Shown: piece after piece, positions 56,011-64,000 of the stretch
Position numbering within the stretch: position 1 is the stretch's first letter
Layout of the letters: each line of letters opens with the position of its first letter
Assembly (NCBI RefSeq): GCF_014190915.1
Contig: NZ_JACHVU010000001.1
Coordinates: 744,001 to 808,000, forward strand
Direction: 5' to 3'
Origin: Mycolicibacterium iranicum
GTDB taxonomy: Bacteria; Actinomycetota; Actinomycetes; Mycobacteriales; Mycobacteriaceae
Length of the DNA: 64,000 bases
Made by a program: the position numbers and the translations under genes
Notes under the pieces: model-generated
The model's database searches: none
The model's input: only the letters and a program-made list of their open reading frames with translations
What the model was told of the DNA's origin: nothing

Positions 56011-57393
56011 TCACTTGCGCGGCGGGCGGAGCACCTTCATGGCCATCTGCATGATCGGCTCGGGCACACGGTCCTTGGCGCCCAGCGCCGCGTCGGCGGC
56101 CCTGCCGCGCAGCGGGGTGCCGCGGCCGAAGTAGCGGTTGAGCGGGCCGCCGCTGGGCTCGAGGTCCACGTGCAGCGGGGGCTTGCCCGCCGCCGCGCCG
56201 AGCGCGTTCGAGATCACCATCCGCTGGATCTCGCTGGTGCCCTCGAAGATGGTGTACAGCTTGGCATCCCGATACCACTTCTCGACCGGGTGGTCCTTGA
56301 TGTAGCCGTAGCCGCCCATCGTCTGGATCGCACGCTCGGTGGTCCTGACTGCCAGTTCGGTGGCGGCGAGCTTCGACATCGAACCCTCGCCGCGCTCGAA
56401 CCGCACGCCCGTGGCGGCCATCCACGACGCCCGCCAGGTCAGCAGCCGCGCGGCGTCGAGCTGGGTGGCCAGGTCGGCGAGGGGGAACGCGATGCCCTGG
56501 TTGTCGATGATCGGTGCGCCGAACGCCTCGCGATTGTTCGCGTACTCGGTGGCGTACTCCAGTGCGGCCCTGGTGATTCCGAGTGCCTGCGCGGCGACCA
56601 TCGGTCGGGTCTGCTCGAGTGCGCCCAGGGTGGCCGAACCGGAGTGCTGGCCTCCCTCGACGGCCTCACGGGCCTTGGCGAGCTTGTGCTCCAGCTTCTC
56701 GGCACCGCCGAGAAGGTAGTCGCCCGGAATGCGGACGCCGGTGAACTTCAGCTCGGCGGTGTGCGAGGCGCGGCAGCCGAGCTTGTCGAGCTTGCGGACC
56801 ATGTCCAGCCCCGGCGTGCCGCCGGGCACGATGAACAGCGCCTGGCCCTTGTGCCCCAACTCGGGGTCGACGTTGGCGTTCACGACGTGGACGTTGGCGA
56901 TGCCGCCGTTGCCGATCCACATCTTGTGCCCGTCGATGATCCAGTCGTCACCGTCGCGGCGCGCGGTCGTGCGCAGGTTGCGGACATCGCTGCCGCCCTC
57001 CGGCTCGGAGATGGCCAGAGCGGCCAGCTTCAGATCACCCGGCGTGCCGAAACACTCGGGCGCCCACTGCAACATCTGCTCCGGTGACGCGGCCTGCCCG
57101 ATCGCGGACAGCGCGAGCGCCGGCATCACGACGGCCAGCCCGATGCCGGCGCAACCCCAGAACAACTCCTCCATGAACATCGGCAGCGAGAGCCCGGTCG
57201 GGTCGCCGATGAGGTCGCGATAGAACAGCGGGCTGTAGAAGCCCCGGGTGGCCGCCTCCTCCAGGACCGGCCACGGGAACTCCTGCCGCTGGTCGTAGTC
57301 GGCGGCGACGGGCCGCACGACCTCTTCGGCGAACTGATGCGCGCGGCGGGCGAGATCGTGTTGAGCCGCGGTAGGAGTGATGTCGAAGGTCAT
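56011..57393 (-). CDS. Acyl-CoA dehydrogenase family protein
   Basis: A 460-residue flavoprotein. Domain marks: LAALAISEPEGGSDVRNLRTTA (middle domain), DGHKMWIGNGGIANVHVVNA, and the C-terminal RTTERAIQTMGGYGYIKDHPVEKWYRDAKLYTIFEGTSEIQR, where the Glu of FEGTSEIQ is in the usual catalytic-base position. It oxidises an acyl-CoA between C2 and C3; chain type unknown. The length, somewhat over the usual 380-400, comes from a C-terminal extension (PPLHVDLEPSGGPLNRYF). ATG at 57393. Confidence 0.92.
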   Translation of the reverse strand: MTFDITPTAAQHDLARRAHQFAEEVVRPVAADYDQRQEFPWPVLEEAATRGFYSPLFYRDLIGDPTGLSLPMFMEELFWGCAGIGLAVVMPALALSAIGQAASPEQMLQWAPECFGTPGDLKLAALAISEPEGGSDVRNLRTTARRDGDDWIIDGHKMWIGNGGIANVHVVNANVDPELGHKGQALFIVPGGTPGLDMVRKLDKLGCRASHTAELKFTGVRIPGDYLLGGAEKLEHKLAKAREAVEGGQHSGSATLGALEQTRPMVAAQALGITRAALEYATEYANNREAFGAPIIDNQGIAFPLADLATQLDAARLLTWRASWMAATGVRFERGEGSMSKLAATELAVRTTERAIQTMGGYGYIKDHPVEKWYRDAKLYTIFEGTSEIQRMVISNALGAAAGKPPLHVDLEPSGGPLNRYFGRGTPLRGRAADAALGAKDRVPEPIMQMAMKVLRPPRK

Positions 57394-57444
57394 AGGAAAC
57401 TCCCGGGTTGGGTGCACACGTGTTCACTGGTACCCAGTTCGGTT

Positions 57445-57598
57445 CGGCGGGAATCGTGTTCTCCGCCGGCGGGAATCGCGCCCTGACTCGGCGGGAACTG
57501 CGTGCAATCCCGGCGGGCGCCGTGTCTCATCTCGGTGGGCGCCGTGTCCTGTGTCGGCTGGAGCCGTGTCCTATCTCGGTGCACCCTCGGTGTTCTCG
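57445..57598. repeat. Seven 22-bp degenerate tandem repeats
   Basis: Units begin at 57445, 57467, 57489, 57511, 57533, 57555 and 57577, exactly 22 bases apart. The core goes from CGGCGGGAATCGTGTTC through CGGCGGGAACTGCG and CGGCGGGCGCCGTGTC to CGGCTGGAGCCGTGTCCTAT. The first three share CGGCGGGAA and the middle three share GCCGTGTC. The array fills the gap between the acyl-CoA dehydrogenase and the PaiB-like gene and runs into the 3' end of the latter. It is a minisatellite-like structure rather than coding: 22 is not a multiple of 3 and units are not preserved in frame. Confidence 0.7.
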
Positions 57599-58212
57599 AC
57601 CCGATCGGCGACGGCACGGTCACCGGGGCGCGGTGACCGCCGCAGGCCCGCGACGACGCCATCGCGGTTGCGCTCGGGTTGGTTCTGCGACATCTTCGAC
57701 TTCCCTTCGACCGCGGTGATCGCGAGCTCGACACCGACGATCGCCCGCAACTGCCCGGCGACGAAGGATGCCGGGGCGTCGGCGACCTGCCACGGATCGT
57801 CGCGACCGCGCTCGTGCTCCACGGTCAGCCGGCCGACCAGGTCGGCCACCCAGTCGACGTCGTCGTGCGCGATCAGCCGGCCGTGCACGGCCAGCACGTC
57901 GTAGTTCCACGTCGGCACGACCTTCCCGGTCTCGCCCTTGGTCGGGTAGAAGGCCGGGGAGATGTAGGCGTCCGGGCCGGGGATGATCGCCACCGACTCC
58001 GCCCCCTCGGCCCTCCAATGCGGATTGGCCCGGGCGACGTGCCCGAGCAGGGCATGCCGGTCGGCGTCGTAGACCACGGGCAGGGGAGTGACCCGCAGGC
58101 CGTCCTCGGTGTGGCTGACCAGGTGCGCGAGGCCGCCGTGAGCCAGCGCCGCGCGGGCGTCGGACTCCGACAGCGCGAACTTCGGCGGGATGTACATGGA
58201 GCGGCCGGCCAT
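57571..58212 (-). CDS. PaiB-like FMN-binding split-barrel protein
   Basis: A 213-residue protein of the PaiB/FMN_bind_2 family. MYIPPKFALSE at residue 6, LPVVYDADRHALLGHVARANPHWR and ISPAFYPTKGETGKVVPTWNYDVLAVHG are the family signatures. PaiB proteins are described as negative regulators and bind flavin or heme. The ATG at 58197 (before YIPPKF) may be the true start instead of 58212. The C-terminal 25 residues are low-complexity and are encoded by the edge of the 22-bp repeat array, so the tail may be repeat-derived. Confidence 0.88.
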   Translation of the reverse strand: MAGRSMYIPPKFALSESDARAALAHGGLAHLVSHTEDGLRVTPLPVVYDADRHALLGHVARANPHWRAEGAESVAIIPGPDAYISPAFYPTKGETGKVVPTWNYDVLAVHGRLIAHDDVDWVADLVGRLTVEHERGRDDPWQVADAPASFVAGQLRAIVGVELAITAVEGKSKMSQNQPERNRDGVVAGLRRSPRPGDRAVADRVENTEGAPR

Positions 58213-58221
58213 GCATCGACC

Positions 58222-59598
58222 CTAGGCCGGACCCTCCCGCGCCGGGAGATCCGCGGTGCCTGGCACCGGGGAATCGACAGCCCAGTCCGGCGGCGGCCTC
58301 AGGGTGGCCAGCGCGAGGCTGCTGACGGCCATCAGCACCATCGTGAGAATCAGGAAGTTGGCGTAGCCGCCGAAGTGGTCCGCGGTGGCGCCGGAGGCGA
58401 GCGGACCGAACGCCGTGCCCAGCGAGAGCGCCGCCACGAGGCCCCCGAACAGGCCGCCGAAATTCTTCAGCCCGAAGTACCGCGACGCGAGGTAGGCGAT
58501 CACGTCCACCTCCGCGCCGAGGGTGAGGCCGAACAGCGCCGCGGCCACGGTCTGGCTGACCGGGCTGCTGCCGTCGATCAGGAGTGCTGCGCACCCGAGG
58601 ATGGGGACCAGGTAGGCGCACGCACCCACCAACCGGCCGGGGAAGCGGTCGAGGAGGACGCCGACCCCGAGGCGGCCGACGATCGAGAAAACGCCGACCA
58701 GCGCCGCCGTGCCCGCCGCGGCGAGGGGTGCAGCGCCGGCGTCGCGCAGGATCGGGACCAGGTGCACGACGATGCCCAGCGTGGTGAACGCGAACAGCCC
58801 TGCCGCGAGCAGCAGCTTGTAGAAGGTGGCCGAACGCAATCCCTCGGCGACCGACAGGCCGGGCAGTTCGACCGGCGCAGCGGTCGGGGGCGAAGCGGCG
58901 GTCGGGGGCGCGGCTGCCTCGGTGGACGGCGCAGCGGTCGGGGTTGCGGCTGCCTCGGTGGACGGCGCAGCGGTCGGCGGCGCGGACGCGGCGGATCTGT
59001 CGTCCTGCGCGCCGCGGAAGAAGACCCACACCACGGCGAGCACCAGCCCACCCCAGAGGACCCCGAGGCCGATGAACGCTGTGCGCCACCCCCAGGCGCC
59101 GATCAGTGCGGTGGCCAGCGGGGGGAACACCGCTGCCGCCAGCGAACCGCCCGACAGCGTGACCGCGAACGCGAGACCCCGCGACGTCTCGAACCGACTT
59201 GCGACCGCCGCGGTCCACACGGTGGTCTGCACCCAGAAGCAGGCGAAGGCGAGAACCGCCCACAGCGCCACCCAGTTCGTCATCGTGCCCGTGGCCGTGC
59301 CGAGCAGCGCGAACGCCAGCGTCATGAGGGCAACGCCCGACAGCCCGACGCGGCGAGGGCCCAGACGGTCGACCATCAAGCCGATCGGGAGTGCTGCGGC
59401 GGCCGCCGCCAGGCCGACGATCGTCAGACCCACCGATGTCTGGGCCCGGCTCCACCCGAACTCGTCCTGGAGTGGCTGCATGAACGCGCCGAGGGAGTAG
59501 ACGTGAATGACGCCCATCGAATAACCGAGGCCAGCAGCCAGCGGAAGCGGGCCGTGGCGCCGCCACTCGGCGACCGCGGTGCTGTCGAATCTGGACAT
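58222..59598 (-). CDS. MFS transporter with a repeat-containing central loop
   Basis: A 458-residue MFS carrier with 12 predicted helices (monocarboxylate-porter or cyanate-like class; MVDRLGPRRVGLSG is the loop 2-3 motif). The loop between helices 6 and 7 (about residues 197-243) is swollen by Pro/Thr/Ala/Ser/Glu repeats, encoded by 36-bp DNA repeats at 58911-58982. Cargo unknown. It is nine bases upstream of the PaiB-like gene on the same strand, so the two are probably co-transcribed. ATG at 59598. Confidence 0.87.
   Translation of the reverse strand: MSRFDSTAVAEWRRHGPLPLAAGLGYSMGVIHVYSLGAFMQPLQDEFGWSRAQTSVGLTIVGLAAAAAALPIGLMVDRLGPRRVGLSGVALMTLAFALLGTATGTMTNWVALWAVLAFACFWVQTTVWTAAVASRFETSRGLAFAVTLSGGSLAAAVFPPLATALIGAWGWRTAFIGLGVLWGGLVLAVVWVFFRGAQDDRSAASAPPTAAPSTEAAATPTAAPSTEAAAPPTAASPPTAAPVELPGLSVAEGLRSATFYKLLLAAGLFAFTTLGIVVHLVPILRDAGAAPLAAAGTAALVGVFSIVGRLGVGVLLDRFPGRLVGACAYLVPILGCAALLIDGSSPVSQTVAAALFGLTLGAEVDVIAYLASRYFGLKNFGGLFGGLVAALSLGTAFGPLASGATADHFGGYANFLILTMVLMAVSSLALATLRPPPDWAVDSPVPGTADLPAREGPA
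58911..58982. repeat. 36-bp in-frame tandem repeat inside the MFS gene
   Basis: Two units starting CGGCTGCCTCGGTGGACGGC lie at 58911-58946 and 58947-58982 and differ at three of 36 positions; shorter pieces continue on the upstream side of 58911. In protein they give a 12-residue unit of the type PSTEAAAxPTAA in the cytoplasmic loop. The length is a multiple of three, so copy-number changes keep the frame. Confidence 0.7.
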
Positions 59599-59724
59599 GC
59601 CGCCCCCGTCTCTCCTGGCCGCTCGGGTGCGCCAATCGGCCGCGCTGGCCGCTCGGCCGCGCCCGCACGCTGAGCGAGTGCTCAGGAGTCTATCGGCGTC
59701 GGCCCCGGGCCGGGGCGGCCGGCG

Positions 59725-60033
59725 CTACCCCGGCGCCGCCCCCGCCCCCGCCTCGGCGATGCGGCGCTGCGCCTCGCCAACCGAGATGCGCAACCGGCGG
59801 GCCAGCACCTCGGCCCACGGCGCCCCGGCGAACTGCACCGGCGGCGGGCCCGCGACCATCTGCCCGAGGAGGCGCTTCTGCATCACGGACAGCTGCTTGG
59901 TCACGGCCTCCAGGCGCACGAGCAGCGCCCGCTGGTCGGCCGGGGAGAGGGACTGGAACGGCAGGGCCGAAACGGCCCGGTGGGCACGGTCCACGGCGTC
60001 GAGCGCCGCGATCACTTCCTTCTTCGAACTCAT
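59725..60033 (-). CDS. Small DUF222-like (13E12-type N-terminal) protein
   Basis: A 102-residue, helical protein (IAALDAVDRAHRAVSALPFQSLSPADQRALLVRLEAVTKQL, then EVLARRLRISVGEAQRRIAEA). This pattern resembles the first domain of the mycobacterial 13E12/DUF222 repeat proteins, without the HNH nuclease that normally follows. It could be a stand-alone small family member or the remnant of a larger gene. ATG at 60033. Divergent from the next gene by 47 bases. Function unknown. Confidence 0.65.
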   Translation of the reverse strand: MSSKKEVIAALDAVDRAHRAVSALPFQSLSPADQRALLVRLEAVTKQLSVMQKRLLGQMVAGPPPVQFAGAPWAEVLARRLRISVGEAQRRIAEAGAGAAPG

Positions 60034-60080
60034 GTTCGACAGCGTACGGACGGGGTGTGACACGTCGATACGCTGGCGAC

Positions 60081-60536
60081 ATGGCCAGAAAGTTCGCGAC
60101 CGCCGACGTCGTCACGCTGCCCGAGCTCCTCGACTTCATCCGGCCGCGCCACCGGATGGTCCTGACCACGTTCCGCGCCGGGGAGTCCCTGCAGAGTTCG
60201 CCGGTGACCGGTGGCGTCGACGCCGAGGGTCGCATCGTCGTCGCGACCTACCCGCAGCGGGCCAAGTCGGCGAACATCCGCCGCCGGCCCCGCGCCAGCG
60301 TGATGGTGCTCTCCGACGACTTCAACGGACCCTATGTCCAGGTCGACGGCCACGCCGAGGTCATCGATCTGCCCGACGCCGTCGAGCCCCTGGTGGAGTA
60401 CTTCCGTTCCGTCGCCGGTGAGCATCCGAACTGGGACGAGTACCGGCAGGCGATGATCGACCAGCGCAAGTGTCTGATCAGGGTCACGCCGCAGCGGTGG
60501 GGGCCCGTCGCCACCGGCGGCTTCCCGCCCTCGTAG
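60081..60536 (+). CDS. PPOX-class F420-dependent oxidoreductase
   Basis: A 151-residue split-barrel protein (DFIRPRHRMVLTTFRAGESLQSSPVTGGVDAEG; YPQRAKSANIRRRPRASVMVLSDDFNGPYVQVDGHAEVIDLP) of the F420H2-dependent FDOR-B group found in several copies in mycobacteria. Substrate unknown. ATG at 60081 gives the normal family start, in preference to an extension from 60057. Confidence 0.85.
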   Translation: MARKFATADVVTLPELLDFIRPRHRMVLTTFRAGESLQSSPVTGGVDAEGRIVVATYPQRAKSANIRRRPRASVMVLSDDFNGPYVQVDGHAEVIDLPDAVEPLVEYFRSVAGEHPNWDEYRQAMIDQRKCLIRVTPQRWGPVATGGFPPS

Positions 60537-60604
60537 CGCCGCTGTGCGCGGAGGCCGAACAGGACGGTCACCGCCTACTGTGGTAGTCAGAGCAAGCGGA
60601 CACG

Positions 60605-60649
60605 TTGCGTCAGCTAGCACGTCAAACTATAGTCTGGACACATGTCCAG
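60605..60649 (+). promoter_or_regulatory. Sigma-70-type promoter with overlapping operator for the GT4 cluster
   Basis: A -35 like TTGCGT (60605-60610) and a -10 TATAGT (60628-60633) are 17 bases apart, a good vegetative-type promoter. Right behind the -10 lies the dyad CTGGACA-CA-TGTCCAG (60634-60649), a 7-bp perfect inverted repeat covering the expected transcription start, the classic place for a repressor. The first gene starts at 60721, leaving a leader of about 75 bases. Confidence 0.55.
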
Positions 60650-60720
60650 GAGGGTTCGGATTTCTTGCTCGAGTCAATTCGGCCAGCTCAGGGCCGCTCT
60701 CCAGGATCTGTGAGCTGATC

Positions 60721-61956
60721 ATGCGTATCGCGTTGCTGTCCTATCGCAGTAAGACCCACTGCGGTGGACAAGGTGTCTACGTCCGCCATCTGAGCCGCGG
60801 GCTCGTCGAACTCGGCCATGACGTGGAGGTCTTCTCCGGCCAGCCCTACCCCGAGATCCTCGACCCCCGGGTGCGTCTGACCGAGGTGCCGAGCCTGGAT
60901 CTGTACCGGGAGCCGGACCCGTTCCGCGTCCCCCGCCCCAGCGAGATCAAGACGAGTATCGACCTCGAAGAACTGCTGACCACGTGGACGGCCGGTTTCC
61001 CCGAGCCGAAGACGTTCAGCATGCGGGCGGCCCGACTGCTCGCCGACCGTCGCGACGACTTCGACGTCGTGCACGACAACCAGTGTCTGGGCACCGGGCT
61101 GCTGACGATCGCCGAGTCCGGGCTGCCGGTGGTCGCCACCGTGCATCACCCGATCACGCGCGACAAGGTGCTCGAAGTGGCCGCCGCGAAGTGGTGGCGC
61201 AAGCCCCTGGTCCGCCGTTGGTACGCCTTCGCCGAGATGCAGAAGCAGGTGGCCCGCCAGATCCCGGAGCTGGTCACCGTGTCGTCGACGTCGGCGGCCG
61301 ACATCGCCGAAGACTTCGCCGTCGACCCCGGCCAGCTCAACGTCGTTCCCCTCGGTGTCGACACCCAGCTGTTCCAGCCGTCGGAGCAGCGGGTTCGCAA
61401 CCGCATCATCGCCATCGCCAGCGCCGACGTCCCGCTCAAGGGCGTCAGCCATCTGCTGCACGCGGTCGCGCGGCTGCGCGTCGAACGCGACCTGGAGCTG
61501 CAGCTGGTGGCGAAACTCGAACCCAACGGGCCGACCGAGAAGCTGATCGCCGAACTCGGCATCTCCGACATCGTGCACAGCTCCAGCGGCCTGTCCGACG
61601 CCGAGCTCGCGGGTCTGCTGGCCTCCGCCGACGTCGCGTGCATTCCGTCGCTCTACGAAGGGTTCTCGCTGCCGGCCGTGGAGGCGATGGCCAGCGGGAC
61701 GCCGATCGTCGCCAGCCGCGCGGGCGCACTGCCCGAGGTCGTCGGGGCCGACGGGGAATGCGCCCGCCTGGTCACCCCTGCCGACGTCGGCGAGCTGACC
61801 GCGGTGCTCGGCGAATTGCTGGACTCGCCCCGGGAATTGCGCAGGCTCGGCGACAACGGTCGCCGCCGTGCGCTCGAAGTGTTCAGTTGGGAATCCGTCG
61901 CCGCACAGACCGTCGCGGTGTACGAGAGGGCCTGCGAAAGGGTCGCGACATGCTGA
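60721..61956 (+). CDS. Glycosyltransferase family 4 protein
   Basis: A 411-residue GT-B fold enzyme. The acceptor domain starts MRIALLSYRSKTHCGGQGVYVRHLSRGL, and the donor domain has the EX7E motif in LYEGFSLPAVEAMASGTP. These are retaining transferases using nucleotide- or GDP-sugars. Acceptor unknown; the linked methyltransferase suggests a methylated glycolipid or glycan. It overlaps the methyltransferase gene by 7 bases. ATG at 60721; an upstream open frame to 60544 crosses the promoter and is not protein-like. Confidence 0.9.
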   Translation: MRIALLSYRSKTHCGGQGVYVRHLSRGLVELGHDVEVFSGQPYPEILDPRVRLTEVPSLDLYREPDPFRVPRPSEIKTSIDLEELLTTWTAGFPEPKTFSMRAARLLADRRDDFDVVHDNQCLGTGLLTIAESGLPVVATVHHPITRDKVLEVAAAKWWRKPLVRRWYAFAEMQKQVARQIPELVTVSSTSAADIAEDFAVDPGQLNVVPLGVDTQLFQPSEQRVRNRIIAIASADVPLKGVSHLLHAVARLRVERDLELQLVAKLEPNGPTEKLIAELGISDIVHSSSGLSDAELAGLLASADVACIPSLYEGFSLPAVEAMASGTPIVASRAGALPEVVGADGECARLVTPADVGELTAVLGELLDSPRELRRLGDNGRRRALEVFSWESVAAQTVAVYERACERVATC

Positions 61957-62667
61957 CCGTGGATTACGACCGCCTGGGCGTCGGCCCCGGAACGAAGGTC
62001 ATCGACGTCGGGTGCGGCGCCGGGCGCCACACGTTCGAAGCGTTCCGGCGCGGGGCCGACGTCGTCGGGTTCGACCAGAGCGTCTCGGACCTCAACGACG
62101 TCGACGAGATCCTGCAGGCGATGAAGGAACAGGGCGAGGCGCCCGCGTCGGCCAAGGGTGAGGCGGTCAAGGGCGACGCCCTCGATCTGCCCTATGCCGA
62201 CGGCACCTTCGACTGCGTCATCGCCTCGGAGATCCTGGAGCACGTCCCCGCGGATGACCGCGCCATCTCCGAGTTGGTGCGCGTGCTCAAACCCGGTGGC
62301 GCACTGGCGATCACGGTTCCCCGGTATCTCCCGGAGCGGATCTGCTGGGCGCTGTCGGACGAGTACCACGCCAACGAAGGCGGCCACATCCGCATCTACC
62401 GCGCCGACGAACTGCGCGACAAGGTGCTCGCCCACGGGCTGCGCCTGACCCACACCCACCATGCCCACGCGCTGCACTCGCCGTACTGGTGGCTCAAATG
62501 CGCTGTGGGGACCGAGAAGAACGATCACCCGGCCGTCACGGCGTACCACAAGTTGCTGGTGTGGGACATGATGAGCCGTCCGTGGCTGACGCGGACCGCC
62601 GAAGCGGCGCTCAACCCGCTGATCGGGAAGAGTGTGGCGCTCTACTTCAGAAAGCCTGCTGCCGCTG

Positions 62668-62675
<8 letters not shown>
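61950..62675 (+). CDS. Class I SAM-dependent methyltransferase
   Basis: A 241-residue Rossmann methyltransferase. Motif I is VIDVGCGAGRHTFEA; the acidic residue after it (GFDQS) binds SAM, and FDCVIASEILEHVPAD with VRVLKPGGALAITVPR are motifs II-IV. It overlaps the genes on both sides (7 and 8 bases). Its target is probably the product or acceptor of the GT4 enzyme. Target atom unknown. Confidence 0.9.

Positions 62676-64000
<1,325 letters not shown>

Noticed and set aside
57679..59673. A 664-codon plus-strand frame across the PaiB-like and MFS genes
   Set aside because: It is antisense to two well-recognised genes, has low-complexity composition and no start with a ribosome site.
60544..60720. 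N-terminal extension of the GT4 protein
   Set aside because: The open frame passes through the promoter and operator and the added residues are unlike the family; ATG at 60721 gives the standard GT4 start.

Overview
The window is a contiguous stretch of a high-GC actinobacterial chromosome, most likely an environmental, fast-growing mycobacterium (Mycolicibacterium type). The evidence is a secreted MHB-type hemophore, a maltokinase close to the mycobacterial Mak, a beta-phosphoglucomutase/GH65 pair arranged like Rv3400-Rv3401 of M. tuberculosis, several F420-type and PPOX-type oxidoreductases, a SigH-like ECF factor and many GTG/TTG starts with 4-base stop/start overlaps. I see no rRNA, tRNA, insertion sequence, prophage or CRISPR array. 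Both edges cut a gene: an HrpA helicase on the left and a methyltransferase on the right. No stretch longer than about 300 bases lacks a gene.

Layout. 1-4.4 kb: end of hrpA, an SDR enzyme divergent from an XRE regulator (with a clear inverted-repeat operator between them), and a GAF/PucR regulator. 4.4-10.5 kb: a seven-gene operon divergent from the PucR gene, with a lipoprotein-permease-permease-ATPase importer, an ACMSD-like amidohydrolase, a dihydroxypyridine-hydroxylase-like flavoprotein and a cupin, probably import and breakdown of an aromatic or N-heteroaromatic compound. 10.5-14.5 kb: a zinc dehydrogenase, then glutaminyl cyclase, a DUF1295 protein and a flavoprotein. 14.5-21 kb: a MetNIQ-like importer with two membrane-anchored binding proteins and two NtaA/SnaA-type flavin monooxygenases, probably scavenging of a sulfur or chelate compound. 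21-29.7 kb: LipE-like esterase, secreted protein, hemophore, nitroreductase, VOC protein, rhomboid protease, F420-type oxidoreductase and the HAD/GH65 disaccharide phosphorylase pair. 29.6-36.3 kb: Kup potassium transporter, two permeases, small helical proteins, a SigH-like ECF factor without a partner anti-sigma gene, and a PPOX protein. 36.3-40.2 kb: an iron/polyamine-type ABC importer. 40.2-48.3 kb: phosphoribosyltransferase, HugZ-like protein, acidic surface protein, maltokinase without TreS beside it, a DrrAB-type exporter with a strongly folded leader, and GlgX. 48.4-56 kb: PncA coupled to a PAS-ANTAR regulator, then a four-gene overlapping operon of two large membrane proteins, a 50-residue protein and a cupredoxin lipoprotein, and a divergent membrane hydrolase. 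56-64 kb: acyl-CoA dehydrogenase, a 22-bp tandem repeat array, PaiB-like protein, MFS carrier, small DUF222-like protein, F420-type protein, and a GT4/methyltransferase/toroid cluster with a recognisable promoter and operator.

The best candidate for an undescribed system is the operon at 49715-53452. Its four genes are chained by 4-base overlaps, it carries a cupredoxin lipoprotein, and its largest membrane protein holds two copies of an Asp-x3-His...Pro-x-His motif that recalls the metal triad of copper membrane monooxygenase subunit C. The second is the roughly 109-nt multi-branched RNA predicted in the leader of the DrrAB-type exporter (45921-46029), where two mismatches on the plus strand become G-U pairs on the minus strand.
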